Counted from the stretch's first letter, positions 41,655-51,281 are shown. The stretch is 64,000 nucleotides of DNA from Methylobacterium sp. Leaf118 (GCF_920984675.1 NZ_CAKLBV010000015.1:26580-90579), one strand, 5' to 3'. Numbers and translations: made by a program. Notes: a model not told the origin generated them from the sequence alone.

Positions 41655-44291
41655 CTAGCCGTCTAGGCTCCGCCCGACGATGTCGGCCACGTCGCGGGAG
41701 AGGCCGGCCGTGGCACGGATGCGACGCAGGGCGGCCTCGGCGGCGTCGCGCCGTCCGCCCTCCAGGCGACGCCAGGATCCGAAGGCCGTCATGAGCCGCG
41801 CGGCGACCTGCGGATTGGTCCGGTCGAGGGTCAGGACGGTCTCGGCCACAAGAGCGTAGCCCGCCCCGTCGACCCGGTTGAACTGGGTCGGATTGGCGAG
41901 GCCGAAACTGCCGAGGAGGGAGCGGACCCGGTTCGGATTCGTCATCGCGAAGGCCGGATGGGATTGGAGGCGGCGCACCCGCTCGACCGTGCCGGCCTCG
42001 GGAATCGCGGCCTGGATCGCGAACCACTTGTCGAGCACGAGGGGCTCGTCGGCGTAGCGCTCGGCGAAGGCGGCCAGTTCCGCCTCGCGGATTTCACCCG
42101 GCAGGAGCGCGAGGGTGGCGAGGCCGGCGAGCCGGTCGGTCATGTTGGTCGCCGCCGCGATCTGCGCCCGGGCGAGCCGGGTGCCGGCCTCCGGGTCGGC
42201 GGCCGCGATGAGGTCGAGGGCGGCGTTGCGCAGGGCGCGCCGGCCGGCGGAGGTGGCGTCTGGGGAGAAAGGCGTGCCGGCGGGCTCCTCCACCGCCGCC
42301 CGCAGGGCGTGGAGGCGCTCGCCCAGATGAGCCCCGAGGCTCCGGCGCAGGTCGAGGCGGGCGCGGAAGATCGCGTCCGGATCGATCTCGGCGCCGATCT
42401 CGTCGGCGAGGTCGCCCTCGCTCGGCAGGCTCAGGACCAGGGCGGCGAAGGCCGGATCGCGCAGGGCCTCGGCGTCGAGGAAGCGGCCGAGCGCCGCCGC
42501 CAGGGCCTCGGCTCCGGGTCCGCCTTCGGCCTCGCCGCGGATGGCGGCCGTCATGATCCGCAGGGCGACGCGCTGGGCGGCCTCCCAGCGGTTGAAGCCG
42601 TCCTCGTCGCAGCGCAACAGGGTGAGGCGGGCCGCGTCGTCCAGGGCGATGTCGACCCGCACCGGGGCCGAGAAGCCGCGAAACAGCGAGGGCACCGGCT
42701 CGGCCTCGACGTTCTCGAAGGTCAGCGAATCCTCGGCGGCCTCGAGCACGAACACGCCCCGGCTCACCCGCGCACTCGCCGGGCCCTGCATCGGACCTTC
42801 CGCGCCGACGAGACCGAGGCGGATCGGGATCACCAGGGGCGGCGCGTCCGCCCCGGCCCCGGGCCGGGTCTGGCGGAATGCGAGCCGGTAGGTCTTGGCG
42901 ATCGCGTCATAGGTGCCGCTCACGGCGACCCGCGGCGTGCCGGGCCGCTCGTACCACGCGGCGAACCGCGACAGGTCGCGCCCCGTCACGGCCTCGAAGG
43001 CCCGCAGGAAGTCCTCGACGGTGGCGGCGGTGCCGTCGTTGTCGGAAAAGTAGCGGTCCATGCCGGCGCGGAAATCGGCCTCGCCGATCAGGGTGCGGAG
43101 CATCCGGACGATCTCGGCCCCCTTCTCATAGACGGTGGCCGTGTAGAAGTTGTTGATCTCGGCATATTGCGTCGGGCGTACCGGATGGGCGAGCGGGCCG
43201 GCATCCTCCGGAAACTGGCGGGCGCGCAGGGTGCGCACCTCGCCGATCCGGTGCACGTCGCGTGAGCGCATGTCGGAGGAGAATTCCTGGTCGCGGAAGA
43301 CCGTCAGGCCCTCCTTGAGGCAGAGCTGGAACCAGTCGCGGCAGGTGACCCGGTTGCCCGACCAGTTGTGGAAGTATTCGTGTGCGATGATCGCCTCGAT
43401 CGCGGCATAGTCCGCGTCGGTCGCGGTCTCGGGCGAGGCGAGAACGTATTTGTCATTGAAGATGTTGAGACCCTTGTTCTCCATCGCGCCCATGTTGAAG
43501 TCGGAGACGGCGACGACGTTGAACACGTCGAGATCGTAGGCGCGGCCGAAGACCTGCTCGTCCCAGAGCATGGAGCGCTCGACGGCGGCGAGGGCGTAGT
43601 CCGCCCTCGCCGCCTTGCCGGGCTCGACATAGACGGCGAGCTCCACCGCGCGACCCTCCATCGTCGTGAAGGACTTGGCCACGCGGTCGAGACGCCCGCC
43701 CACGAGGGCGAACAGGTAGGCGGGCTTCGGATGCGGATCGTGCCAGACGGCGTAGTGGCGGTCGCTGCCCTCCACCGGTCCGGCCTCGACCGGGTTGCCG
43801 TTGCCGAGCAGCACCGGGGTCTCGCGCCCCTGCGCCTCGATGCGGGTCGTGTAGACCGACATCACGTCCGGCCGGTCGAGGAAGTAGGTGATCCGACGGA
43901 AGCCGTCGGCCTCGCACTGGGTGCAATAGACGCCGTTCGAGCGGTAGAGCCCCATCAGCCGGGTGTTGGCGGTCGGGTCGAGGCAGGTCTCGATGGTCAG
44001 GGTGAAGGGCTCTTGCGGCGGCGCGGGGATCGTCAGCGCCGAGGGCGCGACCCGGAACGCGGCCGGCGCCAGCGGCTGCCCGTCGAGAGCGACGGCGACG
44101 AGCCGCAGGTCGTCCCCGTCGAGGATGAGGGGCGCGCCCGGGCGCCCGGCCGGGTTCGGCCGCAGGGCGAGCCGGGCGGTGACGCGGGTGTCGTGCGGGT
44201 CGAGCCGGATGTCGAGTTCGACCCGGTCGATCAGGTGATCGCTCGGCCGGTAATCGTCCAGGCGGACAGTCGGGGGCGTCTCGGTGCGCAT
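41655..44291 (-). CDS. pepN: aminopeptidase N
   Basis: This is an M1-family zinc aminopeptidase of 878 residues. The exopeptidase motif GAMENKGLN is near 268. The zinc site HEYFHNW begins at His304, with the third ligand in LKEGLTVFRDQEF. The C-terminal half is the helical DUF3458-type domain of the E. coli PepN class. It is cytoplasmic and works in peptide turnover. The start MRTETPPTVRLDDYRPSDHLI is typical. Confidence 0.96.
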   Translation of the reverse strand: MRTETPPTVRLDDYRPSDHLIDRVELDIRLDPHDTRVTARLALRPNPAGRPGAPLILDGDDLRLVAVALDGQPLAPAAFRVAPSALTIPAPPQEPFTLTIETCLDPTANTRLMGLYRSNGVYCTQCEADGFRRITYFLDRPDVMSVYTTRIEAQGRETPVLLGNGNPVEAGPVEGSDRHYAVWHDPHPKPAYLFALVGGRLDRVAKSFTTMEGRAVELAVYVEPGKAARADYALAAVERSMLWDEQVFGRAYDLDVFNVVAVSDFNMGAMENKGLNIFNDKYVLASPETATDADYAAIEAIIAHEYFHNWSGNRVTCRDWFQLCLKEGLTVFRDQEFSSDMRSRDVHRIGEVRTLRARQFPEDAGPLAHPVRPTQYAEINNFYTATVYEKGAEIVRMLRTLIGEADFRAGMDRYFSDNDGTAATVEDFLRAFEAVTGRDLSRFAAWYERPGTPRVAVSGTYDAIAKTYRLAFRQTRPGAGADAPPLVIPIRLGLVGAEGPMQGPASARVSRGVFVLEAAEDSLTFENVEAEPVPSLFRGFSAPVRVDIALDDAARLTLLRCDEDGFNRWEAAQRVALRIMTAAIRGEAEGGPGAEALAAALGRFLDAEALRDPAFAALVLSLPSEGDLADEIGAEIDPDAIFRARLDLRRSLGAHLGERLHALRAAVEEPAGTPFSPDATSAGRRALRNAALDLIAAADPEAGTRLARAQIAAATNMTDRLAGLATLALLPGEIREAELAAFAERYADEPLVLDKWFAIQAAIPEAGTVERVRRLQSHPAFAMTNPNRVRSLLGSFGLANPTQFNRVDGAGYALVAETVLTLDRTNPQVAARLMTAFGSWRRLEGGRRDAAEAALRRIRATAGLSRDVADIVGRSLDG

Positions 44292-44490
44292 GGTCGAATG
44301 GGGCCTCGCCGCGGGTTTCGGCTTCGCGTTCTAGAGAGCTTCGGGAACGGACGGAATCCGGCCGGAAGCGGGTCCGCCCCCGCGAGATCGCAAGACTTCG
44401 CACACCATCCGGAGGCCTCGCCAGCCGAGCGCCACGCTTCCTTCACCCCGGGGGCCTTCCCTGGGAGCGGTGGAGCGGGGGCGCGGCGGG

Positions 44491-44985
44491 ATGGATTTCA
44501 AGACGGTGGCGATCCTGATCGGCCTCGCGGTGGCGACCGGCGCCCTCGTGCCCGCCGTGATGACGGCGCGCCTGCCCGAACCCGCCGCCCCGGCGATCCC
44601 CGTCGCGGCGGGCCCCGCCACGGTCGCCCTGCACGCGGTCGGGAACGGCCATTTCCTCGCCGACGTCGTCGTCGAGGGCCGCTCCCTGCGCATGGTGGTC
44701 GATACCGGCGCGACGCTCTGCGCTCTGTCGGAGGAGGATGCCGGACGGCTCGGGCTCCGCCTGCAGCCGGGCGACTTCACCCGCGAGGTCGCGACGGCGA
44801 ACGGGATGGTGCGGGTCGCGCCGGTGCGGCTCGCCCATGTCCAGATCGGTGGGATCGGCGTGCGCGATGTCGAGGCCGTGGTCATCCCCCGCGGGCGCCT
44901 CGGCACCAGCCTGCTCGGCATGTCGTTCCTGAAGCGCCTGCGCGATTTCAGCATCGCGGGCGGGCGGCTCACGCTGCGGGGCTGA
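44491..44985 (+). CDS. membrane-anchored retropepsin-like aspartic protease
   Basis: 164 residues from ATG 44491. One N-terminal membrane segment (AILIGLAVATGALVPAVM) is followed by a single retroviral-type aspartic protease domain with the DTGA motif (MVVDTGATLCALSEEDA) and the second family block LLGMSFLKRLRDFSI near the end. It resembles the TIGR02281 clan AA family seen in alphaproteobacteria, which should act as a dimer in the periplasm. The substrate is unknown. It is divergent from pepN. Confidence 0.85.
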   Translation: MDFKTVAILIGLAVATGALVPAVMTARLPEPAAPAIPVAAGPATVALHAVGNGHFLADVVVEGRSLRMVVDTGATLCALSEEDAGRLGLRLQPGDFTREVATANGMVRVAPVRLAHVQIGGIGVRDVEAVVIPRGRLGTSLLGMSFLKRLRDFSIAGGRLTLRG

Positions 44986-45100
44986 GAGCGGGCGCGCAGA
45001 GGCCGGGCGGGTGACGGCACTTCGCGGAACCGGAACCCGTCCGCCGCTTCGGTGTGCCGGCGTCGGAGGGCACCGAGCGCCAGCGGGCGACCCGGAGCGG

Positions 45101-45238
45101 TCACGCCGCCTTCAGCCACGTCCGCAGGAGTCCGGCGACGATCCCGAGCGAGAGGACGCTGCCGGCCCACAGCGCGACGAACCAGGCGAGCCGGCGCCAG
45201 ACCGGCACCGGGTGCTCGGGCGCCGATCCGTCCTCCAT
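45101..45238 (-). CDS. small third subunit of the cytochrome bd-type oxidase (DUF2474/CydX-like)
   Basis: Only 45 residues: a short polar start, then one membrane helix (LAWFVALWAGSVLSLGIVAGLL) preceded by PVWRR. DUF2474/CydX-like peptides stabilise bd oxidases. The ATG overlaps the cydB stop codon (TGATG), showing tight coupling to cydAB. Confidence 0.8.
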   Translation of the reverse strand: MEDGSAPEHPVPVWRRLAWFVALWAGSVLSLGIVAGLLRTWLKAA

Positions 45239-46245
45239 CAGTGGTATCCCGCCGCGTCGACCTTCCCGCGGAAGACCCAGTACGAATAGGCCGTGTAGAT
45301 CAGGATGATCGGGATCAGGACGGAGGCGCCCACGAGCAGGAAGATCTGGCTCGCATAGGGGGCGGCCGCCTCCCAGATGGTGACGCGCCCCGGCACGATG
45401 TCGGGGAAGATGCTGATCCCCAGCCCGACGAACGAGAGCAGGAACAGGCCGAGCGCCAGCAGGAACGGGGATCGCTCCGCTCCGCTGCGCAGCAGGCGGA
45501 AGAACAGGAACGAGGCCACCGCGACGAGGAGGGGCACCTGGGCGGTGAGCAGCACGTTCGGCATCGTGAACCAGCGCTCTCCATAGGGGCCGTTCAGGAA
45601 CGGCGTCGCGGCGCTGACCGCGGCGATGGCCGCGACCGTGGCGGCACCGAGCCAGAGCGAGAACCGGCGCGCCCGATCCTGCAGGCTCCCCTCCGTTCGC
45701 ATCACCAGCCAGGTGGCCCCGAGGAGGGCGTAGCCGCAGACGAGCCCGGCGCCGACGAGCAGGCTGAACGGGGTGAGCCAGTCCCACCAGCCGCCGGCAT
45801 AGGCGCGGCCCTCGACCTTGATCCCCTGCAGCAGCGCGCCGAGGGTGATGCCCTGGGCGAAGGCCGCGACGACCGAGCCCCCGGTGAAGGCGACGTCCCA
45901 GAGCGCCCGATGGCGCGGGTCGCGCCAGCGGAACTCGAAGGCGACGCCGCGGAAGATCAGCCCGAGCAGCATCGCGATGATCGGCGTGTAGAGCGCCGGC
46001 AGGATCACCGCGTAAGCCAGCGGGAACACCGCGAACAGGCCGCCACCGCCGAGGACCAGCCAGGTCTCGTTGCCGTCCCAGACCGGCGCGATGGAATTCA
46101 TCGCCGTGTCACGCTCGCGGCCCGGCTGGAAGGCCGGGAACAGGATGCCGATGCCGAGGTCGAACCCGTCCATCACGATGTAGGCGAAGACCGCGAAGGC
46201 GATGATGAAGGCCCAGACCACCGTCAGGTCGATATTGGCAAGCAT
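45238..46245 (-). CDS. cydB: cytochrome bd-type quinol oxidase subunit II
   Basis: 335 residues with about eight or nine membrane helices. Family blocks include VMDGFDLGIGILFP, NSIAPVWDGNETWLVLGGGGLFAVFP and FPDIVPGRVTIWEAAAPYASQ. It pairs with CydA to reduce oxygen with quinol without pumping protons. It lies 10 bases after cydA and overlaps the small-subunit gene. Confidence 0.95.
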   Translation of the reverse strand: MLANIDLTVVWAFIIAFAVFAYIVMDGFDLGIGILFPAFQPGRERDTAMNSIAPVWDGNETWLVLGGGGLFAVFPLAYAVILPALYTPIIAMLLGLIFRGVAFEFRWRDPRHRALWDVAFTGGSVVAAFAQGITLGALLQGIKVEGRAYAGGWWDWLTPFSLLVGAGLVCGYALLGATWLVMRTEGSLQDRARRFSLWLGAATVAAIAAVSAATPFLNGPYGERWFTMPNVLLTAQVPLLVAVASFLFFRLLRSGAERSPFLLALGLFLLSFVGLGISIFPDIVPGRVTIWEAAAPYASQIFLLVGASVLIPIILIYTAYSYWVFRGKVDAAGYH

Positions 46246-46255
46246 GATGGCGTCC

Positions 46256-47674
46256 TCACTCGGCCAGGTGGAGGGTACGGCCGGACCCGACCGCGGGGGC
46301 AGGCGTGATGCCCGCGGTGCGGATCGGCGCTCCGGGCTCGATCCCGTGCTCGCCGCGGTGGGGCGACTTCGCCATCAGGTGCAGCATGTAGAGGATGCCC
46401 ATCCCGAACACCGCGAAGTAGATCACCACGAATGCGATGAGCGACGCGGCGACGGCGGGCGCGGAGAGCGGCGAGGCCGATTCCGCGGTGCGCAGGAGGC
46501 CGTAGACCGTGAAGGGCTGGCGCCCGACCTCGGTGGTGATCCAGCCGGCCACCACCGCGACGAAGCCGGCCGGCCCCATGGCGAGGGCAAAGCGGTGCAG
46601 CACCGCCCACTCGTAGAGCTTGCCCTTGAACCGGGCGAACAGGCTGACGACGCCGAGCAGGAGCATCAGCATGCCGAGGCTGACCATCACCCGGAAGGAC
46701 CAGAACACCACCGGCACGGGCGGCCAGTTCTCCCGCGGCACGGTGTCGAGGCCCTTCAGCGGCTCGTTGAGGCCGTGCTTGAGGATCAGCGAGGACAGTT
46801 TCGGCACCTCGACGGCGTACCGCACCGTGCCGGCCTCCTGATCGGGCAGGCCGAACAGGATCAGCGGGGCCCCGTCGGGATGGCTCTGGAAATGGCCCTC
46901 CATGGCCATGACCTTGGTCGGCTGGTGCTCGAGCGTGTTCAGGCCATGGGCATCGCCGGCCAGGATCTGAATGGGTGCCACGACGGCGATCATCCCCATC
47001 GCCATCGAGAACATCGTCCGCGCACCCTCGTTGGTGCGGTCGCGCAGCAGGTGCCAGGCCCCGACCGCGCCGACCACGAGGGCCGTGGTCAGGTAGGCGG
47101 CCAGGACCATGTGCACGAGCCGGTAGGGAAAGGACGGGTTGAAGACGATGGCCCACCAATCGGCCGGCACGAACTGACCGGCGGCGTTGAAGGCGTAGCC
47201 CTGCGGCGTCTGCATCCAGGAGTTCACGGAGAGGATCCAGAACGCCGAGAAGAACGTCCCGATCGCGACCATGAGCGTGGCGAGGAAGTGCAGCCTCGGC
47301 CCGACCTTCGTCATGCCGAACAGCATCACGCCGAGGAAGCCGGCCTCGAGGAAGAAGGCCGAAAGCACCTCGTAGGCCATCAGGGGCCCGAGCACCGGCC
47401 CGGTCTTGTCGGCGTAGACCGACCAGTTCGTCCCGAACTGGTAGGACATCACCAGGCCGGACACGACGCCCATGGCGAAGCCGATGGCGAAGATTTTGAT
47501 CCAGTACCGGAACAGGTCGATGAACACTTGGCGGCCGGTGGCCAGCCAGAGTCCCTCGAGCACCGCCAGATAGCTGGCCAAGCCGATGGAAAAAGCCGGG
47601 AACACGATGTGAAAGGCCACCGTGAACCCGAACTGCCACCGTGCGAGCAGCAGGGCGTCAACATTCGCCAGCAT
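46256..47674 (-). CDS. cydA: cytochrome bd-type (CIO-like) quinol oxidase subunit I
   Basis: 472 residues from ATG 47674 (AGAGGTGG upstream). Haem-ligating regions are ARWQFGFTVAFHIVFPAFSIGLA and KIFAIGFAMGVVSGLVMSYQFGTNW. The quinol-binding block GRQPFTVYGLLRT is also present. The Q-loop is short, as in cyanide-insensitive oxidases, rather than the long E. coli type. It is likely used at low oxygen or under respiratory stress. Confidence 0.94.
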   Translation of the reverse strand: MLANVDALLLARWQFGFTVAFHIVFPAFSIGLASYLAVLEGLWLATGRQVFIDLFRYWIKIFAIGFAMGVVSGLVMSYQFGTNWSVYADKTGPVLGPLMAYEVLSAFFLEAGFLGVMLFGMTKVGPRLHFLATLMVAIGTFFSAFWILSVNSWMQTPQGYAFNAAGQFVPADWWAIVFNPSFPYRLVHMVLAAYLTTALVVGAVGAWHLLRDRTNEGARTMFSMAMGMIAVVAPIQILAGDAHGLNTLEHQPTKVMAMEGHFQSHPDGAPLILFGLPDQEAGTVRYAVEVPKLSSLILKHGLNEPLKGLDTVPRENWPPVPVVFWSFRVMVSLGMLMLLLGVVSLFARFKGKLYEWAVLHRFALAMGPAGFVAVVAGWITTEVGRQPFTVYGLLRTAESASPLSAPAVAASLIAFVVIYFAVFGMGILYMLHLMAKSPHRGEHGIEPGAPIRTAGITPAPAVGSGRTLHLAE

Positions 47675-47903
47675 GTGGGCCACCTCTTGGGTCTTGTGAT
47701 GCGGCTGAGGGAAGCGATGGTCGGACCACCGGTGAACCATCGCCCCGCCGGGGCGGGAGTGCAACGCGACGGGCGCTGGCTGGGATGTCAGCAGGGGCGC
47801 CGCAAAGGGCGCAAGCAGGCGCGCGAACAGGGGCGCTCCTGCCAGAAGCGGCGCCGGGGCGAGCGGCGACCGTTGCCACCGCCCGGGGCCGACGGCTCAG
47901 ATC

Positions 47904-47921
47904 GGCCCGGGGCCCCGGGCC
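47904..47921 (-). terminator. palindrome after the DUF983 gene
   Basis: An 18-base perfect palindrome (GGCCCGGGG and its complement) starts 8 bases past the DUF983 stop. It is a plausible terminator in the 254-base spacer before cydA, which holds nothing else recognisable. Confidence 0.45.
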
Positions 47922-47928
47922 GGACCGG

Positions 47929-48345
47929 TCATTCCGCCGCCTTGGGGCCCGGGCCCGGCGCGTCGGCACGCGCGAGGCGGCCTTCGCCAGCCTTGTTGAT
48001 GTACTGGCTGGCGATGAAGAGCCCCTTCAAGGGCCGGATGACCGGCACGCAGGCCAGCAGGAGGAGCGGGAGCGTCAGGACCGCGTGGATCCAGAGCGGC
48101 GGCTCGTAGGAAAGTTCCAGCCAGATGCCGAAGGCCGTGACCGGGAAGGCCATCGTCATCATGATGAAGAAGGCGGGCCCGTCCGCCGGGTCGGCGAAGC
48201 GATAATCGAGACCGCAGGCCTCGCATGAAGGCTTCAGGGTGAGGAACCCGTCAAACAACCGACCCTCTCCGCAGCGTGGGCAGCGGCAACGCAGCCCGAC
48301 GGAGAGCATTGATGGATCGCTTGTCCGATCGCTTGTCCTTGGCAT
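47929..48345 (-). CDS. DUF983 membrane protein
   Basis: 138 residues. It begins with a zinc-knuckle-like pair (RCRCPRCGEGRLF and CEACGLDYRF) and then two membrane helices (DGPAFFIMMTMAFPVTAFGIWLEL, AVLTLPLLLLACVPVIRPLKGLFIA), which is the DUF983 layout. The function is unknown; in alphaproteobacteria such genes are often near terminal-oxidase genes, as here next to cydAB. ATG 48345 was preferred to a GTG 8 codons upstream. Confidence 0.85.
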   Translation of the reverse strand: MPRTSDRTSDPSMLSVGLRCRCPRCGEGRLFDGFLTLKPSCEACGLDYRFADPADGPAFFIMMTMAFPVTAFGIWLELSYEPPLWIHAVLTLPLLLLACVPVIRPLKGLFIASQYINKAGEGRLARADAPGPGPKAAE

Positions 48346-48403
48346 CGTCCGCTTTCCCGATCCGCCCACCGTCCCCAGGGGCCTCGAAACACACCTTGAA
48401 CGC

Positions 48404-48438
48404 TGCGAATGTGTGGCCTAAATCTCCATACATTCGCG
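48404..48438. promoter_or_regulatory. inverted repeat in the DUF983/MocR divergent promoter
   Basis: TGCGAATGTGTGG and CCATACATTCGCG form a near-perfect 13-bp inverted repeat (two mismatches, 9-base spacer). A related GTATG-N11-CATAC lies at 48497-48517, close to the regulator start. These are plausible binding sites for the adjacent MocR protein. Confidence 0.45.
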
Positions 48439-48539
48439 GAAAAATCGTGCCACTTTGACGGCGCGACCCCAGACAAAGCTGCGTTTTGCCCGGTCTGTAT
48501 GTTGGGTGTGTCCATACGCCATCGCGAGAACAAGGGTCA

Positions 48540-49931
48540 ATGATGGAAAGTTGGAACCCGACAATCGTGGGTGACGCAGGGCCGAAATACCTCGCCATCG
48601 TCAAGGCACTGGCGGAGGACATCCGCGCCGGCCGCCTGCCGCCGGGGGTGCGCCTGCCACCCCAGCGCACCCTGGCCAAGCAGCTCAACGTCGATCTCAC
48701 CACGGTCACCCGCGCCTTCAACGAGGCCCGCCGGACCGGGTTGATCGATGCCACGGCGGGAAAGGGCAGCTTCGTACGCAGTCCGGCCGCGCCGGCGGCG
48801 GAGATGCGTCGGCCGCCCCCGCCGGGGCGCCTCGACTTCAGCATGAACATGCCGCCCCAGCCGGCGGCGGCGCGTCTGAGCGAGCGTATGGAGGCGGGCT
48901 TGGCGCATCTGGCCGGCACGCCGGGTTTTCTCCACCGGATGCAGTATCAGGAGAGCGCCGGGAACCTCGCGGACCGCGCCGCGGCGGCGCAGTGGCTCGG
49001 CCGCCGCCTCGGGACCTGTTCGGTACAGCGCGTCCTCGTGGCGGGCGGCGCCCAGGTCGTCCTGGTCGCCGTGCTTGCCGCCCTCCTCAAGCCCGGCGAC
49101 GGGCTGTGCGTGCCGACCCTGACCTATCCCGGCCTGCGCATGGCCGCCGAGCGCCGCGGCGTCCGCCTCATTCCGGTGGCCTGCGACGCAGACGGGCTCG
49201 ACCCGGACGCGTTCCGGGAACGCTGCCAGACCGAGGCGCCGCGGGCCTTGTACGTCGTGCCGACCCTCGACAACCCGACGACCGCGACGCTGCCGCGGGC
49301 GCGGCGGGAGCGCATCGCCGAGATCGCCCGCGCGCACGGCGTCGCCATCATCGAGGACGACGCCTACGGCGCCTTGCCGGCGGAGGCCCCGGCGCCCATC
49401 GCGGCCTTCGCCGGCGACATCACCTGGCACATCGCCACCTTGTCCAAATGCGTCAGCCCGGGCCTGCGCATCGCCTATGTCGCGGTGCCAAGCACCCACG
49501 AGACGGTCCGGCTCGCCGCGGAATTGCGGGCGATCAACATGATGGCCTCGCCGCTCACGGCGGCGCTCGCCTCGCACTGGATCGCCGAGGGCGCGATCGA
49601 GGCCATCGCCGCGGCGATCCGGGAGGAGAACGGCCTTCGCCAGGCGGTCGCCCGCGAGGTCCTGCAGGATCTCGAGATCCGGGCCCAACCCTGCGGGCAC
49701 CACCTCTGGCTCCGGCTTCCCGAGCCCTGGCGGCGCGACGCGTTCGGGGCGCATGCCCGTCAGCTCGGATTGTCCGTCATCCTCAGCGATGCCTTCGCGG
49801 TGGGGCCGGCCCCCGAGGCCCTCCGGGTCTCCCTGGGCGCGGCGCCCGATCTCGAGACCCTGCGGTACGGGCTCAGCCTGCTGGCGACCCTGCTGGCGCA
49901 GCCCCCCGGCGCGGTGTCCACCGTTGTCTGA
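48540..49931 (+). CDS. MocR/PdxR-type GntR regulator with aminotransferase domain
   Basis: 463 residues. Residues 14-85 form a GntR winged helix (IVKALAEDIRAGRLPPGVRL, LAKQLNVDLTTVTRAFNEA). The rest is a class I aminotransferase fold that binds PLP through Lys303 in TLSKCVSPGLRIAYV, with YVVPTLDNPTTATL and IIEDDAYGAL. Such regulators sense PLP or amino-compound adducts. The start is ATG 48540 or the next codon (48543), with AAGGG upstream. The neighbouring SLAC1-type transporter on the same strand is a possible target. Confidence 0.93.
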   Translation: MMESWNPTIVGDAGPKYLAIVKALAEDIRAGRLPPGVRLPPQRTLAKQLNVDLTTVTRAFNEARRTGLIDATAGKGSFVRSPAAPAAEMRRPPPPGRLDFSMNMPPQPAAARLSERMEAGLAHLAGTPGFLHRMQYQESAGNLADRAAAAQWLGRRLGTCSVQRVLVAGGAQVVLVAVLAALLKPGDGLCVPTLTYPGLRMAAERRGVRLIPVACDADGLDPDAFRERCQTEAPRALYVVPTLDNPTTATLPRARRERIAEIARAHGVAIIEDDAYGALPAEAPAPIAAFAGDITWHIATLSKCVSPGLRIAYVAVPSTHETVRLAAELRAINMMASPLTAALASHWIAEGAIEAIAAAIREENGLRQAVAREVLQDLEIRAQPCGHHLWLRLPEPWRRDAFGAHARQLGLSVILSDAFAVGPAPEALRVSLGAAPDLETLRYGLSLLATLLAQPPGAVSTVV

Positions 49932-49932
49932 C

Positions 49933-50952
49933 GTGGCGGGCTCCTCCGGCAACCGGGACCAGGCGGGGCGCGCGACGCGCCCGTGGCGCCCGTTCGCCTG
50001 GATCCCGCGGACCCGGGTTCCGGCGACCTTCTTCGGGATGGTCCTGGGGCTCTGCGGCCTCGGCAATGGCTGGCGCACCGCCGCGCGCCTCGGGCTCTCC
50101 CCCGCCTGGATCGGCGAGGTTCTCTCCTTTCTCGGCATCGCGGTCTGGGGGGCGTGGCTGGCCCTCTACGCCGCGCGGTGGCTGAACGACCGGGACACGG
50201 TGCTCGTCGAGATGCGCGATCCGACCTCGTCGTTCTTCGCCTCGCTGGCGCCTGTCGCCACGATGATCGCGAGCGTCGGCCTCGCGCCGCATTGGCCGGG
50301 CGCGGCCTGGATCATGGCGCTGGCGGGGCTCGTCGGGGCGACGCTGTTCGCCGTCTGGGGCGTGGGGGGCCTGTGGCGGGGCGACCGCGCCTTCGAGGCG
50401 ACGACGCCGATCCTCTACATGCCGACAGTCGGCGGGGGCTTCGTCGCAGCGATCACCTGCGCCGCCTTCGGCATGAAGGAATTGGGCCTGCTCTACTTCG
50501 GCGCCGGCCTCCTGTCATGGCTGACGCTGGAATCGGTCGTGATCCATCGGCTGATCCTGCAGACCCTGCCCGTGGCGTTGCGGGCCTCGCTCGGGCTTCA
50601 CCTCGCGCCACCCGCGGTGGCCTGCGTCGCCTACCTCGCGGTCACCGACGGGCCGCCCGACCGCCTCGCCCAGATCCTCTTCGGCTACGCCCTGCTGCAT
50701 GCCCTGGTGATGGTGCGGCTGGTGCCCTGGCTGCGCCAGCAGCCGTTCTCGCCGGCGGCCTGGGCATACACGTTCGGCGTCTCGGCCCTCCCCCTCGCCG
50801 CGTTGCGCCTCACCGAACGCGGGCTGGACGGGCCGAGCGCGGCTTTGGCCGTTCCCCTGTTCGCCGCGGCCAACCTGATCATCGGCTGGATCGCGATCCG
50901 GACATTCGGTCTCCTGCTGCGCGGGAAGCTGCTGCCGATCCGCTCTCCCTGA
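49933..50952 (+). CDS. SLAC1/TehA (TDT) family transporter
   Basis: About 339 residues with ten hydrophobic segments. The first contains [16 protein letters not shown], and the central [13 protein letters not shown] block fits the TDT family of tellurite-resistance/dicarboxylate and anion channels. There is no ATG before the first membrane segment. GTG 49933 (two bases after the mocR stop) or TTG 49924 are the likely starts. The stop at 50950-50952 coincides with the edge of an IS3 fragment, so the last residues may not be original. The substrate is unknown. Confidence 0.8.
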   Translation: MAGSSGNRDQAGRATRPWRPFAWIPRTRVPATFFGMVLGLCGLGNGWRTAARLGLSPAWIGEVLSFLGIAVWGAWLALYAARWLNDRDTVLVEMRDPTSSFFASLAPVATMIASVGLAPHWPGAAWIMALAGLVGATLFAVWGVGGLWRGDRAFEATTPILYMPTVGGGFVAAITCAAFGMKELGLLYFGAGLLSWLTLESVVIHRLILQTLPVALRASLGLHLAPPAVACVAYLAVTDGPPDRLAQILFGYALLHALVMVRLVPWLRQQPFSPAAWAYTFGVSALPLAALRLTERGLDGPSAALAVPLFAAANLIIGWIAIRTFGLLLRGKLLPIRSP

Positions 50953-51111
50953 GGGCGTCCCGCGTGCGGTAGGTCCGCCGCGCTGTGCGCTCGGTCTTCA
51001 GCGAGGAGAAGAAGCTCTCCATCGCCGCATTGTCCCAGACGTTGCCTGACCGGCTCATCGAGCAGGTCACGCCGTGCTCGGCCATCAGGCACTGGAAAGC
51101 TTCACTCGTGC
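50953..51111 (-). pseudogene. IS3-family transposase (orfB) fragment
   Basis: In the minus-strand frame the segment reads [18 protein letters not shown], then [20 protein letters not shown] and [17 protein letters not shown]. This is the C-terminal part of the DDE domain of IS3-group OrfB, including the catalytic glutamate in MESFFSSLK. Both ends diverge abruptly into unrelated sequence, and no orfA or intact ends are present, so it is a dead relic of about 160 bases. Confidence 0.85.
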
Positions 51112-51124
51112 CTTGGGCGGATTC

Positions 51125-51167
51125 ATACCAAATCCGGTTGATCCCTTCGGGATGGCAGATTTGGTAT
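51125..51167. repeat. hairpin-forming repeat next to the IS3 relic
   Basis: ATACCAAATC and GATTTGGTAT form a 10-bp stem enclosing a second short stem (ATCCC/GGGAT). AAATCCGG recurs just to the right at 51178. It could be the end of a small non-autonomous element. The rest of 51168-51281 holds no gene. Confidence 0.6.
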
Positions 51168-51281
51168 CAGAGGCGGCAAATCCGGACCTGCTCAGCCAAG
51201 TCTCCTGACCGTCCACAAAAACGGGGCAATCCCCGGTTCCCTTGCATCGCTCCGGCCCCGCGGGAGAGCGGTCCCCCCCGA

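Noticed and set aside
50879..51085. Intact IS3 transposase
   Set aside because: Only about 50 residues of the OrfB C-terminal region remain; both ends run into unrelated sequence.
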